Source: Globisporangium splendens
Taxonomy: Eukaryota > Oomycota > Peronosporomycetes > Pythiales > Pythiaceae
Direction: 5' to 3'
Assembly (NCBI GenBank): GCA_006386115.1
Contig: VFIW01000018.1
Span: 310,001 to 374,000, forward strand
Length of the DNA: 64,000 nt
The position numbers were made by a program, and so were the translations under genes. Positions 20,779 through 35,280 of this stretch are shown here, piece by piece. Position 1 is the stretch's first letter, and every line of letters starts with the position of its first letter. The notes below the pieces were generated by a model that was given only the letters and a program-made list of their open reading frames with translations, had not been told where the DNA came from and searched no databases.

Positions 20779-23700
20779 TCAAAATTGGGTCTCGGCCATC
20801 CACAGCCGTACCTGGTGGCTCAATTGCCGCCGCTGGCTCGGCACGAGGCGAAAGCGAAGCCATTCGATGCTCGACGACCTCCAAATCCCGAAATCCAGCT
20901 TGGATGGTTCGGTGAGGTTCTCCTCGACAGCGTTGACCTCGATCAACGGCATCTTCGCTAGCACCACTTGCTTGCTGCTACCACACTCGCCAATGATGTA
21001 TAAATGCTGGCTGGACGCGAGCACGGTCACTGGTACGAGCGGTGACTTGTGGTCATCTGCGAGCAGCAACTTCTGAACAGCGTCGTCCACCTCGGCTTTG
21101 ACAGGCTCTTTTCTCGACAACTCGATAGACGATCGCTCTGGTAAATAGTGCAGTCCGCTTTCTTCGACAACTAATAGTTTCTCAGACGGTGCGACCCACA
21201 CGCCATGCGCGTACACGACATCGCCAACGACGTCGGACAGCACTTTGAGCTTGTAGCGCAGCACCTCGTTCGGTCGTGCATCAAACCGCGATGCCAGCTG
21301 CATGTCGTCAAAAGGCAGCAAGTGTCGGCTGTCGCCCATGCCACTGCCGTACAGGATGCCGTCGCTTGCCATCGAGACGAGCGACGCTACTCCGCCCATC
21401 GGACGTGCAACGATCCCAACTAGCCCCATGCCAACACCGCCGACGACATCACCAAATTTGGTCTCGAGTCCTTGCTGTTGTCGTTCTTTATAGATCGCCA
21501 TCGGCGTCGTGATGACTCCCGTAGCCGCACCAACAACGCTCGAGCCTAGCGAGCCCAATCCGTCTGCCAAAGCCGACGACAAGTGCGTTGGACGCGTGTA
21601 GTGGCGTTTCTTCAACTGCTCCGATGGCAACGTGAGTTGCTCCATCGTGCGAGAGATCGAGTACGAGAAGCCCGACAGCGAGGTGAGCGCGGCAGCCGTG
21701 GTGTGTCCAAAGAACGAAGACACACCACCAACGACTCCCTTCGTCAATGTCCACGGGTTGTAGCCATCCTTCGCAGCGGCGAGTGGGATCTCAAACAAAT
21801 CACGCACTCCATTGCCAACATTTCGGAAGAACCCGCTGCAATGCAAGAGTAAACAAAGAAGAGGATTAGCAATCGATCAATAGGCAAAGGAAACAACTAG
21901 GATGTCTTACGCTGGGTTCCCGATAATGTTGAGCGACATGAGAAGCATCGGTGAGCGCACGATCGCATCAGCAACGTAGTCAGCAGCAAGATCTTTGTAC
22001 AACTGATCTGGAAACGCAAACACGTTCCGCATTTGCGTTGTTCCAAAGCGCACTGGAGTCCCATCAAAACTGTTCAAGATTGGGACCGACACCCGCGCAG
22101 TTACGGTGACCTCGACATCCCCGATCTCCAAGAGCTCGATGAATAGCTTGCGTTGCCGTGTCACTGCCATGGCAGAGAGAGACTGGTGGACCCAGTTGTT
22201 GCTGCGCTTGTTGGTACCTCGCGAGGCGTCGCTCTCTTGGTCTATTGGCAATATCGAAGCAGTTGTTGCGATCTTCGCCCCCGTTATTGCGTCTAGCAAC
22301 GGCTGCGCAAATCCATGAATATATGACAAAATTGCATCTTCAACCTACGACAACAAGTTAGCATTGAGCAACGAACGGCAATACGTTAGCACAACGCACA
22401 TGGCCAGGATTCCCAATAAATCTCAGCAGCAGTACAAACCTGCAAAACTGCCGGCAATGCTCTGACTTCAATGCTGTGGAAAAATGCTGGGATTGTGTCT
22501 CGATCCCATGTATCCACAAATATGATCCGACCAACGAGGCAATTCGCTCGTGCAAGGGGCATTTGCTTCTCCAGCAAATTCGATACCACTCGCTGCAACG
22601 CCGTATGCTTACTAGCAAGCTCGAGCTCCATAATCTCACGCTTAGCGTGGCGCTCTTCGTTTCCCGGGAAGGACAAGATCACTGGGAAATTGCAATCCTG
22701 TAGGAAATGGTCAAGCTCCATGTCTTCAATCGATATCAGCAGCGTACTGTATGCGCGAACGTGCGAGAGGTACCCCAAGCGATCGCTGTATCGCGCAGTC
22801 TCGGGAGGATCCGCAGACGTTGAAAACACGACAGTCGTACTGCTGCAGTTCAAGCGGAAGATCTCGGGGTACTGGATAAGCCCACGACTGTCTCGCACCG
22901 GATCAAATTCATCGCAGCAATGAAACCGGAGCTCTGCAATCAAAAAGCAGATATTGAGGGATCTCGGACGTTGTCGTTGCATGTTGCTCACCGCTGAAGT
23001 TGCTCTTGCGGATAAACTTTCTGCGACGCCTGTTGTAGAACTCCGAAGAGGGTCTTCGAGGCAGGTAATCGATATGTACCACGTTCCAGCGCGCTGGGAG
23101 CACATCACTAGAAATGTCGGTGCTGGCAGTAACTCCTCACTGTCACCTGAACTTGAGAATGTGGCAAACTGGATGCCACCCACTTGCCATAAGGTGTTCG
23201 ACCAGCCGTAGGTAGGTGAACCAATTTGGAATCGAACAGTCTCGTTGACATCGGTGTTGCTTGCGTTGTACGCAGCTTCGATGCTCGACAAAGTCAGCCA
23301 GTCTTTCAGAGTGGTAGATGCTGGATCATTCTCACCCTCTTCTCGTTTCGAAAGCAATCGATTTCGACGAGACTGTTAAAATCACGACAAAAACAAGAAG
23401 TTTTGGCTAGTTTCTTGTAGACAAACCGAGGAAATATTTGTTGGTGAGATAGTCAGCACGTACCTGTAGTCGCCAGTCGTACTCCATGTAATGCTGCGCG
23501 CCAACCGCTTCTGGGAATGAAGGAGACGACACGACTCGAAAGCCTAATTCATGGTCCCACTGATTGTGCAACACGACGGGGCTCTGGTGATCAATGAAAA
23601 ACAGCACATGGATAGAGTTGGCGACACGCGCCATCGTGAACGTCAGCATGCGGTGTTTGGACCCCTTCTGGCGAATCAAGAGTCGATGACGGTGTGTCAG

Positions 23701-26700
23701 ACTCGATGGCGACGCGTATAATGGTCTCTCAGTTTTGCCACGAGGAGTTTTTGCATCACGTTTCTCCAAGATGTCCACTGCGCCGTCGGGTTTCACCAGC
23801 AGTGATAATTCTGGGAGCTTGACGTCGATTACCTCTGTCCACTCGCATTGGTCATCATCAAGCGACACACGGAACGAGCAAGAAATCGTCGCTGGTTGGG
23901 GGAGTTGCGTCGCGTCAATATCTTCACTTTGCCTCTTCGAAAAGGTAGAGCTCAGCCAGGATGTCACGTCAGATGCAATGCTTCGCTTTTTCGCACTCTT
24001 TTGCAAACACACAGGCATGCACCATGCCGAGTCGTCGCCCGCAAGTACCTAGAAACGTTGTAAACATTGTGAGCAAACTGAAAGTATGAAGTGAGGTTAA
24101 TGCTGACAGAAGTAAAAGGCAATAAACTCACCGATGCCTCGTTGTGGTGCACGAGGCCAGTACCGTCGCTGCTTGTAGGGAGGATTTTCAAGTTTAAACC
24201 CTGATGCAAGAGAAATCAAAGTTAAACGTTGCCATAGGTTAGAAGATGAGTGCCTTGACACTGGGGATCAAAGGCACATAACCCTGCTTACCGTTGAGTT
24301 CAGCATCACGACCTGTGGGTAAATAGAAATTCGGCATCTTCCGTTCTCCCTTTTCAGCTCAATCAGGAAGGAAGACGCCAAGGTTGATGTGGCAGATTGG
24401 CCCATAGAAGATATGATGCATGGCTTCAAGTCTCCTTCACTCAACAAACGGACTTCGGATGACCAGTTCCAACTGTCGTTTTCTGACGCTGTGATCAGAC
24501 TTGCGGTGTCTGCAGGTACTCCGATCTCCACCACGACATATTTCTCTTGTGACAGGATTCCCAATTGGCACTCATTGTTTGCAGCAACTGATAAAGCAAC
24601 TGGTTGTGCTGCTGACGGACAACGGATGCGCAATTGCATTGCCGAATCCGTGTGATTTTGCACTACTGCGCTCCTCTCTGTTCGAATCGTGATCTTAGAC
24701 GGGTGGCGAGATCTGGGATCGGATGCCACCAAAACCGACACGCGAAGATCTCCAAAATCAAAAGTCTGCTCCGCACTGAGTCCCTCACGGCTGCAAAGCA
24801 ATGAAAACCTCCATTTTGATATGACGCCATTGTCTGGATCGCTATCAACCAGCTGCACTTCAACATCAGATACTTCGAACGGATTGATCTCCGACACTGC
24901 TTTTTCTGAGCATGCACCCACTTCGATTGACATGGTCTTCTTCTGTAAAGATTAAACCACATAAATGAGATCACAACCCTTCAAAAAGCAAGCATTATAG
25001 TTCTACGTACCTTTTGCTGGAAGTTGAACGTCACGGCGACATCGACAGTATTGTCAATTGTAAACGCTGGCCATAGTGCTGCTTCCATCCATCCATATCG
25101 CTGTGTAAACTGACGCTGATTGGGGTCAAATTCGTTTGGAAGCACAGCTTTGCATTCAGCGCGATGCGCTACGATCCAGCCGTAGAAAGGAAGTGCATCG
25201 GCATCTTCAGTGTGAAGCACCACAAACTTTGCAGCTGAACGAAACTCAGTCGCGCTCAAACCAGCTCGCTTGTCCACGTCTGCGCGATTACCACTACGAA
25301 GCTTCACCAAGTCAAACTCAGCTGGGAGATCCTTCACTATGAGAGGAGCGCTCCATAAGTTCCCAGATCTGCTGACGCGAAAAGTTGACACGGTGTCAGC
25401 CATAATATATGTTGCATTCTGGCTTGGATGCGAATTTGCTTCCCTCCTCGACGAGCCTTGTTGTGACGAGTCGAGTCGGCTGCAAGCGTACCTGACTTGC
25501 TGTTCATCATTCAGAATCAAGTGGACCGACGAATCGGAAAAATTTCGGAAAATGACCGGTGGACGCAACGTGACAAGGGTTTGCATGCCTCGGAGTTCAA
25601 CGCATACCCACAGGAACCCGTACTTCTTGAAGTATCGTCCAGTGATGCAATTCTCTTTGATCACGCACGGATCACTCCACGCTGAATCTTCACCCGACAC
25701 ACCCTCAGTGCTGTTGATGGTCTCGCCTTCTTCTGTCTTCTCAAGGGCAAACTCCATGCGGTAGTACGGGTTGTATGCCAGTGATAGCCAACTGTACGCC
25801 GCGCACGAGTTCGCATTCGCTTGAAGACACTCAGAAGTTCCCTCTTGCCTGTACCAGATGGGGCGACTCGTTTCATTGATCAAAATGATCCGCATGTCGT
25901 AGAGCAAACTTGTCTGCTCTGCGCTCCCCTGAACTTTGTGAGACTCTTCGGCTCGTTGCATCAGTATTTTGTCCATCGTCGAGATAATCAGCATTGTGGT
26001 ATGGTTCAGGTACAGCGCAACCGGATCGACGACAGTGGAAACCATGAGGCCATCTTGTGACGAGTAAATCACCCCATGTATGTTCACACGTGGAAGCACC
26101 GAAGCATTGAGTAGCTGCACAAAATTCTGCACATACACTTGCAATGACGTTGAAAGAATCACGTCGAGCTCTGGATGGTTCGCACCGTATTTTGTCAGAG
26201 AGACCATTGTGTCCGTGAAACTCACTGACATTACTTCGTGTGCGTAGTCGAAAAAGCTGATCTGGCAGAGAGAAAGAGTCATCTGCGGACTGCTAATGCT
26301 CACAAGTGCGTTTTGATACGCCTGTGTCACCAACGTTGACTTCACTTGAACCGATGATGCTAACAACGCATTCACTAGCAGGCGTGTTTGTTTGTGCTGT
26401 AAAGATTGAAAAGCAAAGTAGAATGCAGTACGTGTCAGACAAGCAACAGATAAATCTCAAGCATATTCGCTCTTACCTCAGCATCCTTGTCAATGGAAAT
26501 CGGACTTCTCCAGCGCAGCTCCCACTTGTCGGAAGGTAAAGCATCATGAACCTGGATTCTTCTCGTTGCGCTTGCAAGCTCCAACAGTTTCGCGTGATAT
26601 TCGTACTCTTCCAAATCTTCATCGAACCACTGCGCCACAAAATCGCCGAAGGTCCCCGACTCATACAAATCTGCTGCGTCCATTCGGTATTTGGGATTGG

Positions 26701-29700
26701 AACTTTGCTCCCAGGGCACAAAAAACTCGCTTATGGTGACAAAGCGATTGTGTCGATAATCCCAACACCGTAGCTGGCAGTAGATGTCACAGAGTCTCGC
26801 GGATCCACTTTCTGCGCTGCTTTGCCACGTTGGCCACCCATTCGGGACGTCAGTTGGTGGGATCGGGACAGGATTCGCAATGATCTCATTGATGACTCGA
26901 GGAATATGATAGCACCAGCGCATTCCCATCCAGCTACGCGTCTTGTTCTCAACACCCAGAAGAGATGGTGCTTCTGACTGTGCTTCGGGGTCATCGCTTT
27001 CCCACAGTGAGTTGATTTCGTCCATAAATGACAAAAGGTCTTCTTCTTGGATGTGGTCGTAGGTAGTGAAGTCGATCTCGTCCACTTGCACCGTCGTTTT
27101 TGTCGGCGAGGGTGGTAACCCTGCATCGGTCGAGAGCCCAGTTTCAATAAACAGCGACTCTGTGAGTACTAGCTCGCCTGGAGCAGGGTGGCGCGCTCCA
27201 GCCATACGAGACAAGTAGTTGAAATCATCCGTTGAAACGCTGCCTCTATCCGCGATCCTTGGAGAGCTTTCAACACGGTTGTTCACGCTTGGCGGCATCG
27301 TTTGGTCTCTTGGATGAGCACTCGTAGAGCGCTGGAAAGAACTGAGCAGGTCCACCAACGATGCGACGGAGGAGGAAGATATCTTCAATTGCAGCGCGCT
27401 GATCTCTCCTTGCAAATTGATTCTGGACAGAGATGTCGTCATGAATTCGGATTCGTTTTGATCCAAAAGCCCTCTTTCGATCATCACGCTTCGGTCCCCC
27501 GTGACATGAATACTGCAGTCTTCAAGAAGTCGAAGCCTCGCTGACCCAGAATGCAGATGTTTCGAAAACAGTCCCCAATTGCTCACGATGTAGCTTGGTA
27601 ACGATCCCACCGTGCCATATCGAAAGTTGATCCCCGGCACTGGAGCCCTAGATGACGTTTTCACCGCAATCTTTTCCAGATTGAACATGAAATCCATGTC
27701 CTGTACAGAAAAATATCGATTCAATTCGTGAACCGCATCTCGGTTTGCCTTCACTAGCTTCTGCCGATTCGCTTCGTCAGCCCCAATGCCCACGCTCACG
27801 AACGTTTGACCACATGAAAGCCATACGCTCGTAGACACGTCGGGGCTCGTACTGGGTGAATCGTTCCTTGCCCAGAGAGAAATCACGCTTGGTGCAATCA
27901 AAATCTTCACTGTTGCCTTGTGCTTTGGACAGTGATAAATATCGCGAGACGGGTCGTTCTCGATTGGGTCGTGTCTTGAAGCTCTCCTTGTGAATAGGAA
28001 AGCTGGAGTAAACCGTATAAACTGGCTAACTTGCTCCAATAAATGGCAAGAAAGATGCAGCTGATACGCTTGCATGTCAAGGAAGAGGGTGGTTTCGTGG
28101 CGGTCAAGTGAGCTCCACCGACCAGACAGTAGCTTCTCCGGGTAATTATCAGGTCCGAGTTGCCACAGTGCTGGGTCTGCATTTACTCCAAACACCAACT
28201 CTTCTCTGGACGCTAAATTGCCCGCACGACTCGGATCACCGGCACAACGGAAGCCAGCAACAACATTCTGAATTGAGAATCCGCCAGATCGATCGAGGAA
28301 GTTCCGGTAGAAGCTCATGCTTCCGATCCGTACGTGGATAGAAGACGCAGTACTGGAAAGAGCGATTTCAACGCCGTCGCATGTCACCTCGTGAACGACG
28401 TTGTGCGACTTTGCAACTTGATACGGCGGTGCTGGTTCCTCTTCGACTCGATCGACATTTCGACTTGGTGCCGCCCTGAAGGTTCTCCATATTGGTGAAC
28501 GTAGTACTCCTTGAATCGCACGCAAAGCCCCAAGACTTCGTCCGACGATAGCTTCAAATTCACTCTTTTGCAATTCGATTCGTGCTTTAGTGATGGAGAG
28601 CGCGACACGTCTCTTCTTCATCGCCATGTCATCGCGTTGAATTTGAACATGATTTGCTTCTTCCACGTCAAGAGCAGCGTTGAAAGGGAACAGGAATGTC
28701 TCCGACGCGTTCATCTGGAAAAACGTTCCCTCGGTTTGAGAAAGTATCGCTTCAAAGATCCCAGCGCTTGGTCCAGCTTCACTTTTACCATCGGCGCGCA
28801 CAATGTCTGCCACAGCACCAAACACATTTCCCACTTTGCATCCCAATCGAAGCGTGGAATCTCCGAGGCGTTGCGATTGAGACTTTTGTCGCCGTGGCAG
28901 TCTCGTTGCATTGAACGGAGGGTAGCCTAGCCCATCCAGGCTGATTTCATTCCACACCGATGAGAGTACGGATGAGGACTCGATCACCAGCAGGACGTTT
29001 CCAGAACACGCCGCTCGGTTTAGCGCAATTGTTTCACTGAGTGACTCGTTTGGCAAAACCAGTCGAATCTGGCCAAGATGAAGTGACATTTGAATGTTTT
29101 CGAGCGTGGGAGCGGCACGAGGCGTTTGTTCATCGGCTGGATTTTTTGCACATGTGCTTGGACCCTTTTCGGCTTGGTTATCTCCTTGGGGCACAGTTGA
29201 CAGCAAGGAAGATTCAACACACGCATCCAGAATTGAAGTAACGCAGTGTAAGCTGGAGGTCGTGAGTGCAACATCGATGCTCTCCATTGACGCAGCGACA
29301 ACATGCTGATCATCAGCCGACTCGCCATAATTCCGGAGAAATACCGATAGCAGAGGACTTGGTCGAGGGTTCTGCACTACTTTCATATTGTTCCAACTTG
29401 AAAATAACGGGATTGTGACTGCTTTGGTCATCGACTTGTGGAAGTCCACCGGCTCTCGCTGTGTCTTGTTTGCTTCGCTCATACTCATTCGGAATGCCTT
29501 GACAATTTGGTTTGTGAGTTGCCACGTTAGCATCGGAGACGGTGCAAGCGAGGAAACTTGGTGTGATGATGGAATACGGAATGCATCCATCATACTTGTC
29601 AAATCAGCATCATCTAGGCACAGCATCGTTCCAGACAGGCAATGGACGGACAGAAGGCTGAAATCTCCAAATCTCATCTTCACTGGATTCACTGGATGGT

Positions 29701-32700
29701 GCACAGCTTCGCTGATGGCAACATCACCAACACAGACTTGGACGTCGTTGAATAGCTTTCCCGCGGTCTGATGCGGCAGTACATTTCTCACTGGACGGTA
29801 ATTGCCAACACGAATCGCAGCACTCGCATTGGACATAACCCCCAGAACATCAACTTCTACTACCTTCGGACCGTTCGGATAGGTTCTTTGGATATCTCCA
29901 CAAAGTTTGATGCTTGTCTCGCCCAGGTGTACTCCCATTTTGCACGACCACTGGCTTGACGCAAGGTTTTCGTCACCTTGAATGACTCGCTTCTCATGTG
30001 TTGATTGGTTGCTTGTCGGCTTCATCTTTGCTTTACGTTTGCGAAGGAAAGGGATTCTCAGCAAATAATGAACCTAGTTGATGAAAAACAGTGTCATAAT
30101 TGTCAGATACAGATATTGCTTGTGATTCAAACCGCAATCAACTCGTACCGCCAATCTGGAAACTTCAGCACAAATTGCAAGTACTCTGGCGGACCCTTGA
30201 ATGTCATGAATATGGCGGTTGTCGATCACTTGATGTTCATAAGCAAGCTGGCCGCTTAGGCCATCCATTCTGAAAACCTCCTGATGTGTAGCTTCACCCC
30301 ACTTGCTTTTATTGCCCATTGATAGCTTGAAATTACCACAACTCCACGACAACGCGATGCGGCCACCAGGCTCGTGTCTTTCAGCAATCGACTGCATCTC
30401 TGGAGAGGTAACCGAAATTGCTGGCACGGTCAACGCAAGCATTTCGTTAACGTACACGATTCCCTCGGAAGTAGTCAAGTCCACCACAATCTGCCACTTT
30501 GCTGGAACACCGAGGTCTCCTGCAGGTTCTAATGGTCGTGCAGCATTGTGGAGTTTACCACCTAGAGGCTGATTTGTGAGCTCACGCTGTTGATCTTGTC
30601 TACCCACCCAACTCTTCTTCGCTGAATCTTGAAGCCTTGTAATGCCAGCAGAAATATCAGCCAACGCTTTCAAGTTTACGCCGAGTTCTGCAAGTTTCGC
30701 AGACACTCTCAGTGTGTAGACCGGAGCTTGGTAAAAGTACACATTTCCACTGGATTCAAACGTCAGAGATCGAGGTAGGATGGGAACAATGCACGCTGAT
30801 CCAGGACTTTTGTCTTCTTTAAGTCGGCATTGCAGAAACGGAGTCGACGCCGGCCCTTCTGATTCACCAAGAGGAAAGAAGCCACTTTGAAAATCTGCTC
30901 CGAACTGCTTCGAGTCGCTGCTCATGGACGATGCTAGCGATAAAGACCCAACTTCTGCTTCCAACGCTCGTCGGTTCAATGCGTATAATCGAGTGGTGCT
31001 AGACTGTGATCCAGTCACACTGGCGTTGCATACTTCCAGCCAAAATGTTCTCGACCGCTTTTGGGGGGTAAACTCAGGGCTAATTAACAGAAGCTTCCCG
31101 ACTGACCGCAACAGCTCGTTCACTGCAAGCATCGCGCTGAAGACGCCGCCGTCACTCGTTTTTACCATCAGCTTGTCCAGTGTGATATGCGCACTCCTTG
31201 TGCTATCTTGTCCACTGCTTTGATCCGTGCGCACCGTGAGTGCCACGCCGAGGACTTGGGACAAGCACTCTGCAATCTTGGCGCTTGACGAAGAGACACA
31301 GCCGACAGACACTTCACCCACAGACGCAGATATTACCACTTCTCCATCTTTACGAGAGTCAGAATACACCGCGTCGCGAACGAGTAGAGTCAAAGTCCCC
31401 GGTTTGTTGCTGTGAGAGTTTGGTACGCTCAGCCTCAGCTTGCTGAATGTAACGAGCTTGATGTCGTCAATATCTGGTTTGACGTCGTTCTCGGTGGGCT
31501 TCTTCTTGGGCATTTCCTTGCCATTGAGCGGAGCCTTCGCCTCAGTTTTGCTGCTTCTACGACCGAAATCATCCGAGACGAAGCGTGTCACCAAGTCAAC
31601 GACTTCATCGTATTTGTGAGGATCGAAGGATCCTTCTGCTTGACCTAACGACAGATCAAGGACTCTTGATGCCTGCTTCAAATTGTCTGGGGAAACCGGA
31701 GTTCCATTTGTAGCAGCACTTTGGGGGGTGGATCTTGCAGCGTAGCGGCGTAACCGAACAGCAGAGTGAACACTTCGACGACGAATATCGCTGTTTAGGC
31801 ACGATGAAGTCAATGACTCTGCTCCGCAAAAGTGGAGCGCTTGCTGTGATAGCAGCGCAAACAGTTGGGGTTCTAGTAGCTGCTTCATGTTTTCCGCAGC
31901 TCCAAGGTCTGGACTGCGCAGTTGGCGGTACTCTCGAGCTGTGTCCAGCAGCTTGTCTTGTAGCTTCTTGTTCAACTGAATTGGAACTTGGTGGCGCTTT
32001 AAGGCATCTGCGACAGCAGCTTCCAAGGCTTCTTCATCCAGCACTCTCTCCTTCAAACCAATCATGCTGGAAACCTCCTCACAAACGTTGTGCAGCGTAG
32101 CTGTTGAGATACATGATTTGATCTCTCCTTTCCACATAACAGAGCACTCACAAGGACGTAAAACATCGACTTCTTCCGTCGCAACATGTCTCGATTCGAG
32201 AGTTTTCCACACTGGAATTTCCGTATCGAAGCTCACTTTCACAAGCTCAAAGCTGCGCGTCTCTCGTTGATTCAATTGCCGGGATTCTTCTCCATAAAAC
32301 GAGTTGATAAAGTACGGGTGGGAGACGCAATCCGAAAACTGCGCTGTATCGACAGATCCCCAGTGAAAGACTGATTCGTCCACTTTCTTGTCACTGCCAC
32401 GCTGGTCGATCTCACCGACTGAAAGCAGTTCAACCTTTTCGATCTCAAACACCAAATCCGACTTCCGTTCAGTGCCTTGAACAAAGATAGCTTCAAGTGC
32501 CGAGTAGTGCAGACGAAGTGTGCACAGTGGCTTTGCTGGCCGAGAAACGCGAGCTCTCGTCTTTTGAACCGGCACACGCACCAATCCGAGGTTCGCTACA
32601 GGAACCAGTTCTTCAGTGCTCGAATCAGGGTCATGGGCTTCTTGCGGCAGCTCACCTCCGTCTTCCTTGGAATGCTTCCGGAGTGTGAGCGAGACAGTCC

Positions 32701-34726
32701 GAATGCAGACACGCAAACAAGACACCAAGGATAGTGGACCGTCATCTTTCACTTCTTTGGCAACGTCTTCACTAGCAGGTGGAGGATTCGCGCGTCGCAA
32801 TGCTTCTCTCGTTTCCGCGATAATCTCTGACACAAGAGCATCTTCTTCGTCGTCGTCACTCCCACCAAGAGCATTCATGGCCCATCCAAACCACGATTCT
32901 TTGCCTTTCGACTTTGTCTCCGGTGCTGCCTGCACAAGTAACGGATTAATTTCACTTGCTTTCTTCGGCTCTGTGATTTGATATGCTCGGGCAAGCTCCG
33001 CAGCCATATCATCATCATCTGATGCATACTCGATGGATGCGGAAGCTAGCGAGGTTTCTGTAGTACCAGATACGTCCATCTTGGAAGATGCGATTTTCAC
33101 AAGCTGCGCAATCATATGCAGTTGTCTATCACTAAGTGAGAACGCAAGTTCGCCAACAAAAATGTCGAGCTCATACATCGGTTTGATCTTGGAACGGTTG
33201 CATGAATACGTGAAAAACGGGTCACACACAATGGACGGTCGAGGTGGAGCCTCCACCGAAGTCGCATCTGCTGAAGTGGGGGTGTTTGAGGAAGTCGAGT
33301 CGACCACTACGCTTGGTGCGAGCTTTGGTTTCAGTAAGATCTTGGCGCGCGCAGACACAGAAGTCCTCGTCAGTACAGGTACTTCGTACCCAACCACTTT
33401 TCGATACACATCAGTTGACTTGGAATCACTCCGGCCGCGTGTATATCGATCCAGGAAAATGGTCAGATCTTTTACATCAACCCTCTATAAAGCCACAAGA
33501 AAAAACAGCAGTAAGCACTCGTAAGCTCAAGTTTAAAAACAGAGAAGGCATTATGGAACGTGAAAGAGACTTCACAATGGAGTCTGCCGCTCATTACCTT
33601 GCAAATCGCTTGGGCAGGACCCTGGGGCTCTTCAAACTGCTTCTTCCATTCTTTTGCTTCGCTCGCTGAATAGAAATCCAGAGTCTATCGCACAAATCAA
33701 ATGAAGAAGACGCCATACATTCCTTTGTGAAATGAGAAGCCAACTCCAAAAGACTTGACGATAATGAAAGCCTAAGATGGCTGCACGGTCGGCGTACAAC
33801 GTACCCCGAGCGCAACCGAGAGCACAATGTCATCTTGCTCGTACTTGAGAACCAGATTGTTGACCTGCATGACGAAGAGACACAAGAGACACCGTGCCAA
33901 ACAACACAAATTAGAGAAGACTAGGCGGATATGACAACCCAATAAGAGTCACCGCTTGTGTGTACCTGGATACTGATGTTGGCCAAAATCTTCTGCAGCG
34001 AATCGTGAAGCCACCCGGATTTCGGCGCATCCATCTTTTGCTCCACTGGGGCTGGGGCGTCCTGTCCGGACCTAATCACGCGCAAAGAACCGCATAAATG
34101 AGCTGACGCGGGCGGACAGCTTGAAAGTGAAAGTGAGATGCCATATTACTTTGCGTTTGCCGACCCAGCCGCTGGTGCGTCTTTTGAGCTGGATACTGCA
34201 CGTGCTTGTTTCTTCGCGAGTCGATCAGCATCGCTCCGCGCCGTCAAAATGAGCTCAATCGTGTACAGCTTCACTTCAATCGGCTGCGACAACAGCTGCG
34301 TCCACGGAATGTGGATGCGCAGTTCCTAAAGACCACCATACCACAATGCAACACAACACATAATGACAGGGTCACGGTCGTGTTCCTCGCTGCAAATCGC
34401 AGCGCACTCGATGTTTACTTACGCGAATGAATCCTCTCGAAAAGTCAAACGACGACGGGATCTCCAGACTTTCCTGTCATCAACAACATATACGTGTGCA
34501 CCATCTCAGTCAATCGCACTCCCCATAATGCTAGTGTGTACCTCCATATCGCCTATGTGACACGTACCAGCAGCACGTCGCGCTTGATCTCCAGGTCGTT
34601 GAGCACGAGATCGCCGCCAAAGATGCCGAGTCCCTCAAGCTGAATGCCCTCAATGTACTTGCTCAGGTAGAACTGCAGGTTCTGCGCGATGTACCCGCGC
34701 AGCGGCGACGACAGGATGTCGAGCAT
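20779..34726 (-). CDS. VPS13: VPS13-family bridge-like lipid transfer protein
   Basis: Fourteen exons join in phase: 34726-34568, 34325-34150, 34071-33966, 33864-33805, 33684-33598, 33484-30149, 30073-26477, 26396-25011, 24942-24292, 24200-24132, 24048-23464, 23372-22440, 22344-21911, 21835-20779; about 4,211 residues. The N-terminus is a chorein domain (MLDILSSPLRGYIAQNLQFY, later ELRIHIPWTQLLSQPIEVKL and NNLVLKYEQDD). The long middle forms the lipid groove, followed by a VAB/SHR-BD-like region (about 2,700-3,500). The C-terminus has an ATG2_C-like segment (GFFRNVGNGVRDLFEIPL, from about 3,860) and a PH-like end. Known role: bulk glycerolipid flow at contact sites between ER and mitochondria, vacuole/endosome or lipid droplets. 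The first five exons are tiny, the rest long. A possible in-frame 60-bp intron (22991-22932) in exon 12 is unresolved. Confidence 0.93.
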
Positions 34727-35280
34727 CCTCTGGTGTTAGTCGCGCTAGCACAGGCACACAGAGAGAGAGAGAGACACACACACGCAGACACAGACAGACT
34801 CGCGCGCGTGTACCCCGAGCTCTTCTTCCCTTGAATCGAGGTAAATTGCAGTGCTGACACGCACAAATGTCGTTCCTAGAAACCGAGACACAGAGGGAAA
34901 CCTACAAGATTTGAAAAGAACCAATGAGATGCGGTTGTAGGGTAACCTTGGACAACGAAAGTGCTGCATTATAGGATAGCCTGCAAATAGTGCTCCTATA
35001 GAATTTGATACAGCTAGACTTGCGAATACCCAATCACATGCGTTTATACGACAACCTACACCAATTGATTGATCCTGCAACCTGGAAAGCAATTTTCCAA
35101 AGTGCCAAGTCGCAAACTAAAAACCTTTCTTGAAAATCGATTTTTGAAAGGAAAAAAAACAGAACCTACAAAAACAAATCAGAGCCCTTCGTCTGAAGAA
35201 TTGTTGTGCTGCAAATGACAGAGCAACCGACCACCAGAGGTGGACACATTCCTCTCCACGGCCTGTTCTGTTCTGCCTGC
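34727..35280. other. Intergenic with AG/AC microsatellite
   Basis: 550 bp between the VPS13 start and the methionyl-tRNA synthetase stop, both on the minus strand. It contains a purine-rich simple repeat, (GA)n then (CA)n, at about 34760-34800. No coding content is recognised. Confidence 0.65.
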
